Part shown: in pieces, positions 38,018 to 49,368 of the stretch
Position numbering within the stretch: position 1 is the first letter of the stretch
Layout of the letters: each line of letters begins with the position of its first letter
Assembly: GCA_012861695.1 (NCBI GenBank)
Contig: JAAOOA010000002.1
Coordinates: 40,971,300-41,035,299, forward strand
DNA length: 64,000 nt
Source of the DNA: Trematomus loennbergii
Lineage: Eukaryota; Chordata; Actinopteri; Perciformes; Nototheniidae
Reading direction: 5' to 3'
Notes under the pieces: generated by a model
The model's input: only the letters and a program-made list of their open reading frames with translations
What the model was told of the DNA's origin: nothing
The model's database searches: none
Program-made: the position numbers and the translations under genes

Positions 38018-38539
38018 CTAGCGACCAAATAACCCAAACCCAGCATAGAGAGGTTCAGTGAATGTGGCTCTGAAGGTGTGGAGGTGGGTCAGTGTGTCAG
38101 AGGGACTCTGTAGAAGGAGAGAGAGCAGCAGGATGATCCAGATACACTGCTACTCTACCAGAGGAGGAGGAGGAGGGGAGGAGGAGGGGAGGAGAAGGAG
38201 ATCTTTGTTCCTCTCTGATTGTGCCTGACAGAGTAACCTCTATCATAGCAGAACAGTCTCCAGGACTGATCATTCAATCCAAACTCACAGTCATCTCTCT
38301 TTCCTCTCCTCCTGATTCCTCTGTAAGTCACTGATATAGAACCTCTCCTCTCCACTCGACCTCCCAGTAACAGCGACCAGTCAGAGCTTCTCTGCACATC
38401 AGCTGAGGCCAGGAGTCAAACCTCTCTGGATGATCAGGATATTTCTGCTCCTCCATCACCCATGTCACCTTCCTGTTGTTGTCAGACAGTATGAGTCTTC
38501 TGTTCACTGTGTTTGAGTCCAGTGTGAGTCCACAGGAAT
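38018..38539 (-). CDS. NLR B30.2 (PRY-SPRY) exon, frame-disrupted
   Basis: Starts SCGLTLDSNTVNRRLILSDN, then CYWEVEWRG, SISVTYRGIRRRG, NDQSWRLFCYDRGYSVRHNQ, a Ser/Pro-coding TCC-rich tract, GRVAVYLDHPA, TLTHLHTFRATFTEPLY and a stop at 38018. The segments sit in different frames, with shifts near 38343 (a G missing), around the CTCCTC tract at 38157-38190, and near 38110-38125. In fish NLRs and TRIMs this domain is the variable ligand-binding end. Complete in content, broken in frame. Confidence 0.8.
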
Positions 38540-38627
38540 CTGATGAGAGACACAGCAGGTATTAAAGGTTACTAAAGTCCCTGTGATGTCCCAGTGTGAA
38601 GATGTTCATGATTAAAAACACACTTAC

Positions 38628-38674
38628 ACTTCCTGAGACCTGGCCTCAAGAACCGGACTGCAGCAGGCTCCAGG
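38628..38674 (-). CDS. NLR linker exon (47 nt) before B30.2
   Basis: Reads LEPAAVRFLRPGLRK, with first and last codons split. Joined to the next exon the split codon becomes Tyr, giving RKYSCGLTLDSNT, the usual PRY start in fish NLRs. The match of both phases supports the call despite its size. Confidence 0.75.
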
Positions 38675-39209
38675 CTGAAAGCAGAGGGGGGGGTCAGCAT
38701 GGAAACATGACATGTCTCACTGGTCAGTTAAGGTACGTTCACACCGGGCGCATCGCCGTTACATGTAAGTCAATGCAAAGACGCAGATAGGTCCATTTGT
38801 ATGGATTGAGAGTCAAATGTGCGTGACACTGTAACTGCTGTGAGTCAGAACACCAAAGCATTCATTCATGTGTTTTACTAACCAGTATCAGTATGTCCTT
38901 ATTTCACTATCATTTTGAAACGTGTATTACAATTACATCACTGTCAAATATGTTAATATAGTATCTACCATAGCCTCTAATCAGGGGTCTCCAACCTTTT
39001 TTAGGGTGAGGGCTACTTTCAAAAATAAAACAAGTCGTGAGCTACTTTTTCTCCTCTGTTTTAGTTTTTTGCAGTGTATATATTTAGCACATTTCAACAT
39101 TATGACATGCTGACCTTTAACCTTTGTGTCTGTTTGGGTCTGTGGGACCCCTTCAGTGTTTACTCAAAGAACATGGATGCTATCTAATTATTTTAACCTG
39201 CTTTATTTG

Positions 39210-39361
39210 GGGGTGGTCCTCACCTCCTCTAGGGGGGTCCTCACCTCCTTAGGGGGGTCCTCACCTCCTCTAGGGGGACCTCACCTCCTCTAGGGGGTCC
39301 TCACCTCCTCTAGTAGGGACCTCACCTCCTCTAGGGGGTCCTCACCTCCTCTAGGGGGGTC
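39210..39361. repeat. short C/T-rich minisatellite, about 21-bp unit
   Basis: About seven tandem copies of GGGGTCCTCACCTCCTCTAG with small length changes. Confidence 0.9.
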
Positions 39362-39507
39362 CGGGGGCATGCATCAATCTGGAGCACTCTGAGCCCCAGA
39401 TGAATTGATGGAAACAGCTCTCAACACTCAGATGAAAGAGAGCTGTAAACTTTCCAATAATCCAAACCTCTTTAGAATATGATCACAACCAATAACAAAT
39501 CATTTAA

Positions 39508-39692
39508 CCTCTTGAGGACGGCGGTCCCCCCATTGGACCCCTCCCACCGTTTTTTTTCGAGACAATGTCTCAGGGCTTCTTAACATTTATGAACCTATTA
39601 ATGTGTAGCACCAGATTAACGGGAAGAATCTCAGCTAACTGAAGATATGAACCATTTTTACCAAAACAAAACAAAACACAAGTCTCATAAGC
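39508..39692 (+). mobile_element. 5' end of the 1.17-kb TTAA element (truncated copy)
   Basis: Begins after TTAA (39504-39507) with CCTCTTGAGGACGGCGGTCC and matches the start of the element at 51008 until it is cut by sequence starting CAGAGTTGGGTG at 39693. Confidence 0.8.
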
Positions 39693-39885
39693 AGAGTTGG
39701 GTGTAACGCGTTACTTTGTAACGCGTTACTGTAATAATATTACTGTTGTCGGTAACGGAGTAGTGTAACGCGTTACTTTTATAATTCAGTAATAACACTA
39801 CAGTTACTAACATTGCCCCGACACGCGTTACTTCGTTACTTTTATAAAATCGAAGTTGCAGCACACACAGTAAAACTCTGCCCCT
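39693..39885 (+). mobile_element. hAT-like transposon end (CAGAGTTGGG)
   Basis: CAGAGTTGGGTGTAACGCG followed by repeated AACGCGTTACT motifs is the start of a widespread fish hAT-type element. The matching right end is not identified. 40526-40750 may be more of its interior. Confidence 0.6.
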
Positions 39886-40525
39886 CATGTGCTGTATAGG
39901 CTGCATGATAGGCTGCTCAATGGGGCTGATGTGCTGTATAGGCTGCATGATAGGCTGCTCAATGGGGCTCATGTGCTGTATAGGCTGCATGATAGGCTGC
40001 TCAATGGGGCTGATGTGCTGTATAGGCTGCATGATAGGCTGCTCAATGGGCTGATGTGCTGTATAGGCTGCATGATAGGCTGCTCAATGGGGCTGATGTG
40101 CTGTATAGGCTGCATGATAGGCTGCTCAATGGGGCTGATGTGCTGTATAGGCTGCATGATAGGCTGCTCAATGGGGCTGATGTGCTGTATAGGCTGCATG
40201 ATAGGCTGCTCAATGGGGCTGATGTGCTGTATAGGCTGCATGATAGGCTGCTCAATGGGGCTGATGTGCTGTATAGGCTGCATGATAGGCTGCTCAGTGG
40301 GGCTGATGTGCTGTATAGGCTGCATGATAGGCTGCTCAGTGGGGCTGATGTGCTGTATAGGCTGCATGATAGGCTGCTCAATGGGGCTGATGTGCTGTAT
40401 AGGCTGCATGATAGGCTGCTCAGTGGGGCTGATGTGCTGTATAGGCTGCATGATAGGCTGCTCAATGGGGCTGATGTGCTGTATAGGCTGCATGATAGGC
40501 TGCTCAATGGGGCTGATGTGCTGTA
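39886..40525. repeat. 42-bp minisatellite, about 15 copies
   Basis: The unit runs GCTGTATAGGCTGCATGATA then GGCTGCTCAATGGGGCTGATGT-type sequence. Copies are almost identical (CAATGG/CAGTGG variants; one unit near 40048 lacks a G). The unit length divides by 3 and lacks stops in several frames, which creates long repetitive ORFs on both strands. Confidence 0.95.
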
Positions 40526-40756
40526 GATTCTGCCAGAAGGAAAGATCACACTCCTTATGAAGCGGGGAGCTGCCGCTCCACATTGCTTTCTTCCAGACTG
40601 CAACGCTGGTCCCGCAAATCAAGCAAGAACGTGATTGGTCGATATTCATTGTGGGGGTGGGGGGAGGAGGGGTGTTAGATAGATATAGAGTTTTAGTAAG
40701 TAGATAGAGTTCACTATGATTGAGGTTTCGTCTATGCATAGGGTAGATTCTTTTAA

Positions 40757-41925
40757 CCTCTTAAGCCCTGAGCCTTTTTTTCAGGTCTCAGGCTCGAAAT
40801 GACATTCCCAGAACAAATGACCATATCTTCCCTTCTAAAAGGGTTAAATTAATCATCTTTTTTCTCAAAGTAATGATAAACCTGTGAGTTGGATTTAGAA
40901 GAGTCAGAATCAATATAGATGTTTTTTATTTTAAAGAAAATTCAGATTTTACATAGTAAAAACTGTAAATTATAGTGTCCGTCCAAAATTCTTTTTTACT
41001 TATAGTGAAACTACCCTTGGAGGATGGGTTAGTAGACTAAAAGCTTTAGGAATCCAAAGTACAACATATAATAAGTACCCTGTATCAAGATTGATGCAAA
41101 ACAAGTGAAATTTGACCCTTTTAGAGAGATTTAGCCAAAAACCCACTTCTGGGGTCATTTGGGTGGATTTGACCTATCTCAGGCCCCCCTTGGTCGATTT
41201 TGATGAATGAAATCTCTTTATAACCGCTAGAGCCAATGGAATCGAGGGAAAGTTATATACACACGAACACGTTAACAAATAAGGAGTGAGTGACGCGTTA
41301 CCAAAACCGGAAGCTGCATACACTCTGGTGGCTACCATTAGCAGCTAACTTTTCCGCTCCGATTTTTACATAAAAAATGGAATTATGGATTATAAATAAT
41401 TTTTTCAAAGGCACAGGTACATTATCAACCTATGGATCAACAGTTGTAGATTTTTTTTTTTCGTTTTAATGCCATTGAATTCGTCTTTTGACCTAATTGA
41501 CAGCTACGGTGAGACGATCTGCCGTAAAAGCTCCGTAAAGGTACGTGTGTGATGTCTGTGTTTGCTTCCCCTGTCGCAAGTTCGGATCGCTCAGTGATGA
41601 TACTATACCTAAATAATCAGTGGAGTCTCAGCTTTAAGAGGCTATATTGTATGTGCAGCTACGATAAGTAATAAGGGTATCTTTATCTTGAATTGTGTGC
41701 CGCAGTGCGTTAGAATTTTTCCGCTCAGGGGTCATTTAGACGCTTCTTATGAGACTTGTGTTTTGTTTTGGTAAAAATGGTTCATATCTTCAGTTAGCTG
41801 AGATTCTTCCCGTTAATCTGGTGCTACACATTAATAGTTTCATAAATGTTAAGAAGCCCTGAGACATTATCTCGAAAACAAAAAGGTGGGAGGGGTCCAA
41901 TGGGGGGACCGCCGTGCTTAAGAGG
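40757..41925 (-). mobile_element. complete 1.17-kb TTAA-flanked element
   Basis: Ends CCTCTTAAGC and GCTTAAGAGG, flanked by TTAA at 40753-40756 and 41926-41929. Near-identical in reverse orientation to 51008-52184. No transposase. Probably a non-autonomous piggyBac-type element. Confidence 0.8.
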
Positions 41926-42594
41926 TTAATTACATTTCCTTTATTTTGGTGTATTTTTTACATTTTGGATGTACGCGAGTAAACACAGCTGGAAGCGGAG
42001 GTCAAGCGATAAGAGCGATGCGAATCCTGCGTCCGGTGTGAACGCACCATTAGTCTGTGAAATGATCTGATATGTCCACTACTGCTGCTTTCTCATTGGT
42101 TCACTATGCGCTTCATATTTCTGTTTTGGTCTTCATTTCAGATTGCTAATCCCTTTTATACTTCTCTGTTCTTTAGTTGTTTTATTCTGAATTTAAAGCT
42201 GAACGAGGGGGGGGGGGGGGGGGGGGGCTTCACACCCTGTAGTTTTGCTGCTGATGTAATGATGATATTTGAATTGTCAATGAAAAATCTACAAACGGAT
42301 TAATCCTTCAAGGGAAGGCTCTTGAATCAGTTTATTTATTCATGATGTCACTTCCTGTGCTTAATCAGACAAATCTGTGTGAACATTCAAACCCCCCACT
42401 CTCTTTCTGTTGGTGGTTCCACGATGAACATTGACCCACTGAGGGGGGGTTTCCTCTCAGTTGTGGAACATTTGTGTTTGATGCTAACAGCTGACGGCAG
42501 ACAGTGTGAAGAGTCAGGGTCTATCAGCTCTGGATGTTTCAGGTCATAGGAGCCAGTTTCTACCTCCTCTATCAGACTGAGTGTCTCTCCATAC

Positions 42595-42741
42595 CTGAGC
42601 GTGTCCAGTCCAGCAGACAGCAGCCTCCCCCCTGAGTCTCCTGGATGATTGTAGCTCAGGTCCAGCTCTCTCAGATGGGAGGGGTTTAAAGCTGAGGCCA
42701 GAGCATCACAGCCTTCCTCTGTGATCAGACAGCCTGACAGC
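42595..42741 (-). CDS. NLR last leucine-rich repeat exon, shortened
   Basis: Reads LSGCLITEEGCDALASALNP, HLRELDLSYNHPGDSGGRLL then SAGLDTLR. At 147 nt it is 27 nt (nine codons) shorter than a standard LRR exon but stays in frame. Donor GTATGG at 42594. A literal read-through to 42387 is unlikely to be coding. Confidence 0.8.
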
Positions 42742-43169
42742 CTGCAGACACACAAACAAGCCGTCAGATCATCTGAGGGCCCAGGACTGGAAGGGGGGGG
42801 GGGCTTATTACTGCATCACCTCTGGGTCATCTCTACACCTAAAACTCCAGTCACTGCTTCACACAGTCAACTGGACAGCCATGGTAAGGGTCTTATTGAT
42901 ATGAAAAGATCATCAAACAAAGGAATAGAGAATAATGTGAACAAAGACACAGAGAGATGACTACAAGAAGATCTGCAGCTGACACTCTACTACAGTTTGG
43001 ACATCAGACCTCCAACCACCACCAGGTAGATCGTCTCAGACGCTCACAGTGTGGCCTATTGAGGCTGGAAATACCCAATCTCTGAGCCCAGTCACTGCAC
43101 AGAAGAAGCTTTAATCTGACGCCCATTGAGACTGCTTGTTTCTGTGATCTCATCCTTTCAGTAACTACC

Positions 43170-43275
43170 TAAAGCTCATGACGGTGAGTAAGGGTTGATC
43201 GTAGACGGACTGGTAAATAGAGAGTTTTGCCTCCAGCTCAGCTGACTCTGCAACAAACTGCTTGTCCATCTAACG
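43170..43275 (-). mobile_element. LINE fragment, left half, split by an insertion
   Basis: GTTGATCGTAGACGGACTGG and the following pyrimidine-rich sequence match (from memory) the antisense of a fish LINE ORF. It continues after the insertion at 45402-45540 (CCTCACTCGTTAATGAGACC, then CCTCGGCCTCAGA). Confidence 0.5.
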
Positions 43276-45393
43276 CAGGGGTGGATTTTGTGGTGGTCTA
43301 CCGTCCGCCCTTAAGCATCCAACTGCGGACTCCTGACACTCAGACACTTTTCATAGTTTTAGGTTACCAGGAGCACGCTTGTCTGGCAGTTATGCACATG
43401 GGGGTTTTGTCCAAGGCAGTGTGCTTAAGTCAGGGGGCCCGGAGACTCAAGGTGCGCATGGCAGGCCGCCTATGAGCGGCCAAAATGTTTTAATTCACTC
43501 ATTATTGTAATTTTTAGACAGTGTACATTGGACAACATAAACATACGGAGTTATGGACATAAACGTGTCAGTATAGACAGAACAATGTACATATTAATCA
43601 TATTTATTTTGTTAAATGTACAAGAAGCTAAAAACAGCAGAATCACTGCTTTAAGCAGGATATCACACTCACAGGCAGAAATACACACACCCAGGGTGAA
43701 AAGAGAACATATTTACCCAGGAATAAGTGTGCAAAACATGGGTACATTAGTGTTTAAAGTCGGGGGAACTGTTTTAATTTAGGACCAGGGTGAAAAGATA
43801 ACAGATTTACCCAGGAATAAGTGTCTGAATCATGGGTACATTAGTGCTCAAACTCGATTAATGTTTTAATTCCGTAGGTTTTAAGTGTGGTTTCACTTGT
43901 CCCACACACCCAGAGTGAAAAGGTAACATGTTTACCCCGCTAAAGTGTTCAAAACATGGGTATATTAGTGCTCAAACTCGATTAAACTGTTTTAATTCCG
44001 GAGGTTTTACGTGTTGGTTCACTCGTCTCACACACCCAGGTGTTACAACATTTTTACAAATGTTATAAATTAGTCTAGAGCTCCATCTATTGTAATTTGA
44101 GTGTATTACACGTCTGTCCATGGAACGCGAGTTTTGCGCCATTTGAGTGGAGTAAACTGATAGGCAGCTGGAGTAACATGTACATTGAGACTGCATTTAA
44201 ACAGATTCACCAGTTTATAAATTACTTTAGCCCTGATCAGAGCCCTGTTTTCTGGGTAAGATTGCGAGGTGCTGTACCCTGGGTCTCTGGGTCTATGGGT
44301 CTTTGAGACCCTGCTAACAGCAGTGACTCTGCTGCCTGCATTTAAACAGATTCACCAGTTTAAGACTGCATGACAACATGCATTGTAGTTCTGGCACATG
44401 TTCAGATTCTGCTATTTCTGCTGAAATAGCACATTGTGAACAACCAGTTTTCATGAAATTACTCTGTCTCCTGAATTAAAAAAATTCCCATGACTTTGAC
44501 CACTAATGTGCCCATGATTCAGACACTTATTCCTGGGTAAATCTGTTATCTTTTCCCCCTGGGTGTGTGCTAGAAGTGAAACCACACTTAAAACCTCCTG
44601 AATTAAAACATTTCCCACAACTTTAAACACTAATGTGCCCATGATTCAGACACTTATTCCTGGGTTAATATTTTATCTTTTCCCCCTGGGTGTGTGTGGC
44701 ACCATCTGGTGGAACATTTGTGAATTACACTAAAATCGAAAACTTTAATGTTTTTTATCTTAGCGAAATAATGGTTTAATGACCCCAATGTAATGATCAT
44801 TTCCGATTCTGCAGACGTTGTCTACACGTGTATCACAACGGCTTATTTTTAGAGTGATTTGGAAAACTCGGTTAGTAAGGTTTTTTTTTGTCAATATGAG
44901 ATGCACTGTTTTCATGTCCCATGTACATGTCTGTACATATGGCCTCACGCACTACTAAGGTAGGGGTGTCAAACTCAATTTCATCGCGGGCCACATTCGC
45001 ATAAAGGTTGCACTCAAAGGGCAGGTTGTAACTATATAAGTATATTATATATATAAAATAATTCATTATATTACATTATTGTCTCTGAATTGGATTATTA
45101 TCGGATAGGATAATAACTTAGTAATTAACTACGTCTGAAAGCAGAAGTCCAGGGCAAATAATTGCAAGTCTCTTTAGTGCGCATGTCACAAAACGAGATG
45201 CATTGTGGGACATGTAGTTTATGGGCAACATGCTTCTGTAAAGTGGCATGTAACCATATAATAAACGTATTATATTCTTTGCAAGCTCTTGCGGGGCCAC
45301 ATAAAGTGAAGTTATCTTTTCCCCTGGGTGTGTGTGGCACCATCTGGTGGAACATTTGGATTTGGCCCCCGGGCCTCGAGTTTGAGACCCCTG
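43276..45393. mobile_element. composite hAT-like insertion, 2.1 kb, with perfect 8-bp target duplication
   Basis: Left end CAGGGGTGGA and right end GACCCCTG, flanked by the identical 8-mer ATCTAACG (43268-43275 and 45394-45401). Inside are an inverted/direct repeat array (43680-44720) and a second hAT-type start TAGGGGTGTCAAACTC near 44964 that pairs with the right end GAGTTTGAGACCCC. No transposase ORF. Confidence 0.75.
43680..44722. repeat. direct and inverted array of about 120-bp units
   Basis: Units with GAAAAGATAACAGATTTACC, AGGAATAAGTGTCTGAATCA and TGGGTACATTAGTG occur three times forward (about 43690, 43790, 43915) and twice inverted (about 44470-44570, 44590-44690). A CCTGGGTGTGTGTGGCACCA piece recurs at about 45325. 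Confidence 0.8.
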
Positions 45394-45401
45394 ATCTAAC
45401 G

Positions 45402-45540
45402 CTTCATTTGACCCTCACTCGTTAATGAGACCCTGAGATTATTGAAGTTCCTCGCTTGGGCCGAAACTCCCAGCCAACACGGATGGAGCAATCCACCTCG
45501 GCCTCAGACTAGGAGGTGCTCGGCTGAAACTACCCAAATG
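45402..45540 (-). mobile_element. LINE fragment, right half
   Basis: Continuation of 43170-43275 across the hAT-like insertion. Confidence 0.5.
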
Positions 45541-45752
45541 AGTGCTGTAGGTCTAACACTTGTGCCAAATCAACAAAAATTAAGCTCTTTGTAGAGGCTT
45601 TAAAGAAGTCTGTGCTAATAATCATTTTGTGAATTGTGTCTTGTTTCACTACAATGATAATATCCATGATGGTGATCCCAAACCACAACAGCATTGCTGA
45701 TGTTGGTATTGACTATTACTCTTGCTGAAGTCAAACTGTACTTTGCTCTGAC

Positions 45753-45926
45753 CTGAGAGTCTTCAGTTCACAGTGTGGACTCTCCAGTCCAGCAGACAGC
45801 AGCTTCACTCCTGAATCCTGCAGGTCATTGTTACTCAGGTCCAGCTCTCTCATACTAGAGGACTGGGAGCTGAGGACTGAGGACAGAGCTGCACAGCTTC
45901 TCTCTGACAGGTTACAGCCACTCAGC
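45753..45926 (-). CDS. NLR leucine-rich repeat exon 3
   Basis: An intact 174-nt LRR exon with [20 protein letters not shown] and [11 protein letters not shown]. 789 bp separates it from the matching exon at 46542; introns as well as exons are shared. Confidence 0.9.
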
Positions 45927-46541
45927 CTGAAGAGAACATAATGAACAAAAAGAAACAACATTTGTGTTGACACTTAATCCCATTGGATAAGGTATGATAT
46001 GCAAGTGAAAAGTAACATTTCAAATATTTTTACACTGAAAATCCTGAATTAATGGACATTAAGAAATCCTGAGCTGAGAGAGGCAGGTTAACGTACCTGG
46101 AGCTGATTGTTCAAATAAATGTAAGAGAGGTTTAACCAGGGACCGTCTTTTCAGAACAGCTAATAAAAGGGCAGCGTGAAAGCCCTGTGTAGACGCAGAA
46201 ATTAGAGATTTCAAGATGTTTAATTTTGTAATAAATAAAAACTAAACCCTTTTGCAGACGTGTGATACAAATATATAGAACAGAGGCACTGATTGTCGGT
46301 TTTACATTGATTCATTTATTTATGTTGGTTGCTAAAACAAAGCTAGCTAAGGCTCTGGCTAAAGTAACGTCAGTTGAATGTAGCTAACCAAAATATGATG
46401 CATGCATGTGAACGTGTGTTCTCTCATTGTTTCATTACAAAGATACAGATGTGAGTGATGGTATTCCCACACCACAACAGCATGGCTGATGTTGGTATTA
46501 ACTTGTATTGCTGGCTGAGTCAAACTGTTCTGTGCTCTGAC

Positions 46542-46715
46542 CTGAGAGTCTTCAGTTCACAGTGTGGATTCTCCAGTCCAGCAGACAGCAGCTTCACTCC
46601 TGAACCCTGCAGGTTGTTTTTACTCAGGTCCAGATCTCTCAGACTGGAGGACTGGGAGCTGAGGACTGAGGACAGAGCTGCACAGCTTCTCTCTGACAGG
46701 TTACAGCCACTCAGC
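46542..46715 (-). CDS. NLR leucine-rich repeat exon 2
   Basis: An intact 174-nt LRR exon: [20 protein letters not shown], then [20 protein letters not shown] and [11 protein letters not shown]. Almost identical to the exons on either side. Confidence 0.9.
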
Positions 46716-47320
46716 CTGAAGAGAACATAATGAACAAAAAGAGAAACAACATTTGTGTTGACACTTAATCCCATTGGATAAGGTATGATATGCAAGTGAA
46801 AAGTAACATTTCAAATATTTTTACACTGAAAATCCTGAATTAATGGAAATTAAGAAATCCTGAGCTGAGAGAGGCAGGTTAACGTACCTGGAGCTGATTG
46901 TTCACAGAAATATAAGAGAGGTTTAACCAGGGACCGTCTTTTCAGAACAGCTAATTAAAGGGCAGCGTTAAAGCCCTGTGTCGACGCAGAAATTAGAGAT
47001 TTCAAGATGTTTAATTTTTGTATTAAATAAAAACTAAACCCTTTTGCAGACGTGTGATACAAATATATAGAAAAGAGGCACTGATTGTCGGTTTTACATT
47101 GATTCATTAATTTATGTTGATTGCTAAAACAAAGCTAGCTAAGGCTCTGGCTAAAGTAACGTCAGTTGAATGTAGCTAACCAAAATATGATGCATGCATG
47201 TGAACGTGTTGCATTACAAAGATACAGATGTGAGTGATGGTATTCCCACACCACAACAGCATGGCTGATGTTGGTATTAACTTGTATTGCTGGCTAAGTC
47301 AATCTGTTCTGTGCTCTGAC

Positions 47321-47493
47321 CTGAGAGTCTTCAGTTCACAGTGTGGACTCTCCAGTCCAGCAGACAGCAGCTTCACTCCTGAATCCTGCAGGTCGTTGTT
47401 ACCAGGTCCAGATCTCTCAGACTGGAGGACTGGGAGCTGAGGACTGAGGACAGAGCTGCACAGCTTCTCTCTGACAGGTTACAGCCACTCAGC
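47321..47493 (-). CDS. NLR leucine-rich repeat exon 1, 1-nt deletion
   Basis: Encodes [20 protein letters not shown] and a following LxxLDL repeat. It is 173 nt where its two sisters are 174. A base is missing near 47401 (TTACCAGG against TTACTCAGG in the copies), shifting frame in the middle of the repeat. Confidence 0.85.
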
Positions 47494-47580
47494 CTGAAGA
47501 GACGATGAGGACAACAGTTATTCAGGAGACAGCAGTGTATTAATAACTGATTCACTAAATCAAATGATCTCTGTACTTAC

Positions 47581-49368
47581 AGAGCTTTGTTGGAGGCTTT
47601 GACCACTGGCAGCAGCCTCAGAAGAGCCTCCTCTGAAGCAGAGTATTTCTTCAGGTCAAACTCTTCCAGATCTTCTCCTGATGACAGTAAGATGAAGACC
47701 AGAGCTGACCACTGAGCAGGAGACAGATCTGTGGAGAGACTTCCTGATCTCAGGTACTGTTGGATCTCCTCCACTAGAGAACGATCATTCAGTTCATTCA
47801 GACAGTGGAACAGGTTGATGCTTCTCTCTGCAGACAGATCCTCTCTATCTTCTTCTTGATGTACTGGACTGTTTCCTGGTTGATCTCTGAGCCACTTCCT
47901 GTCTGTGTCAGCAGGCCTCGTAGGAGTTTCTGATTGGTTTCCAGTGAAAGACCCAGGAGGAAGCGCAGGAACAAGTCCAGGTGTCCGTTTGGACTCTGTA
48001 AGGCCTGGTCCACAGCACTCTGGTAGAGATGTGTTAGTTCAGGTTTGACTTCAGACTTCTGGGAGGTTGTTGGTTCTTCTGCCAGCAGGTTGACTCCAGA
48101 GTTGATGAAGGTCAGATGGACATGAAGAGCAGCCAGAAACTCCTGAACGCTCAGATGGACGAAGCAGAACACCTTGTCCTTCTGGTACAGTCCTCTCTCC
48201 TCTCTAAAGACCTGTGTGAACACTCCTGAGTACACTGAGGCTGCTCTGATATCGATGCCACACTCTGTCAGGTCGGACTCATAGAAGATCAGGTTGCCTT
48301 TCTGCAGCTGCTCAAAAGCAGTTTCCCCAGAGACTCCATCATCTTCCTGCTCTCTGGACTCCAGTGTGGATCTGTCTCAGCTCCTCCATCATACTTGATG
48401 TTCTTCACTTTGGACTGAACCACCAGGAAGTGGATGTACATCTCAGTCAGGGTCTTGGGCAGCTCTCCTCCCTCTCTGGTTTTCAACACCTCCTCCAGAA
48501 CTGAAGCAGAGATCCAGCAGAAGACTGGGATGTGGCACATGATGTGGAGGCTTCGTGAGGTCTTGATGTGGGAGATGATGGTGCCGGCCTGCTCCTGATC
48601 TCTGTCTCTTCCTGAAGTACTCCTCCTTCTGTGGGTCAGTGAACCCTCGGACCTCTGTCACCATGTCCACACACTCAGGAGGGATCTGATTGGCTGCTGC
48701 AGGTCGTGTGGTTATCCAGAGGCGAGCAGAGGGAAGCAGCTTCCCCCTGATGAGGTTTGTCAGCAGCACATCCACTGAGGTGGACTCTGTGACGTCAGTC
48801 AGGATCTCAGTGTTGTGGAAGTCCAGAGGAAGTCGACACTCATCCAGACCGTCAAAGATGAACACAACCGGGAACTGATCAAACCTGCAGATTCCTGCGT
48901 CTCTGGTTTCAGAGAAGTGATGAACAAGTTCCACCAAGCTGTACTTGTTCTCTCTCACCACATTCAGCTCTCTGAAGGTGAATGGAAATATGAACTGGAT
49001 GTCCTGGTTGGCTTTGCCTTCAGCCCAGTCCAGAGTGAACTTCTGTGTTAAGACTGTTTTCCCAATGCCAGCCACGCCCTTTGTCATCACTGCTCTGATT
49101 GGTGCATCTCTTCCAGGTGAGGCTTTAAAGAGGTCTTCTTGTCTGATGGTTGTTTCTGGTCTGTCTGGTTTCCTGGATGCTGTTTCAATCTGTCTGACCT
49201 CATGTTCATCATTGACCTCTGCAGACCCCCCCTCTGTGATGTAGAGCTCTGTGTAGATCTGGTTCAGAAGGGTTGGGTTTCCTGCTTTAGCAATGCCCTC
49301 AAACACACACTGGAACCTCTCCTTCAGGGTGGACTTAAGTTTACGCTGACACACTCCAGCAAAGGTTT
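47581..49368 (-). CDS. NLR FISNA + NACHT ATPase exon with three small frameshifts
   Basis: FISNA comes first ([20 protein letters not shown]). The NACHT domain follows, with Walker A GVAGIGKT at about 49055-49080 and Walker [11 protein letters not shown] at about 48838-48870. After them come the TRPAA sensor region ([10 protein letters not shown]) and helical domains ([13 protein letters not shown]). Frame breaks are near 48605 (two bases missing), 48318 (one missing) and 47843 (one missing). Around each the next segment is conserved in a new frame, so these are local indels. The NACHT module drives ATP-dependent oligomerisation in this family. The exon is about 1.8 kb, normal for it. Confidence 0.88.

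Larger units (their letters stand above)
38731..42049. mobile_element. nested PIF/Harbinger-like element in an NLR intron
   Basis: The left end GGTACGTTCACACCGG and the complement of the right end GGTGCGTTCACACCGG are inverted ends. The direct duplication TTA flanks both (38728-38730 and 42050-42052), as expected of Harbinger. The 3.3-kb interior is mostly later insertions: a hAT-type end at 38986, a 21-bp minisatellite at 39210, a partial TTAA element at 39508, a hAT end at 39693, a 42-bp minisatellite and a complete TTAA element at 40757. No Harbinger transposase is seen. Confidence 0.65.
45640..47500 (-). repeat. tandem duplication of an LRR exon-intron unit, about 785 bp period
   Basis: Exons at 45753, 46542 and 47321 are spaced 789 and 779 bp. 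The introns also match (for example TGAATTAATGGACATTAAGA at about 46050 and TGAATTAATGGAAATTAAGA at about 46840, and CAGCATNGCTGATGTTGGTA at about 45690, 46480 and 47260). Confidence 0.9.

Noticed and set aside
39886..40525. CRISPR-like array
   Set aside because: Pure tandem repeat without unique spacers, in a vertebrate genome.
39889..40739. Repetitive ORFs up to 256 codons on both strands
   Set aside because: A consequence of a 42-bp repeat unit lacking stops; equally open in several frames.
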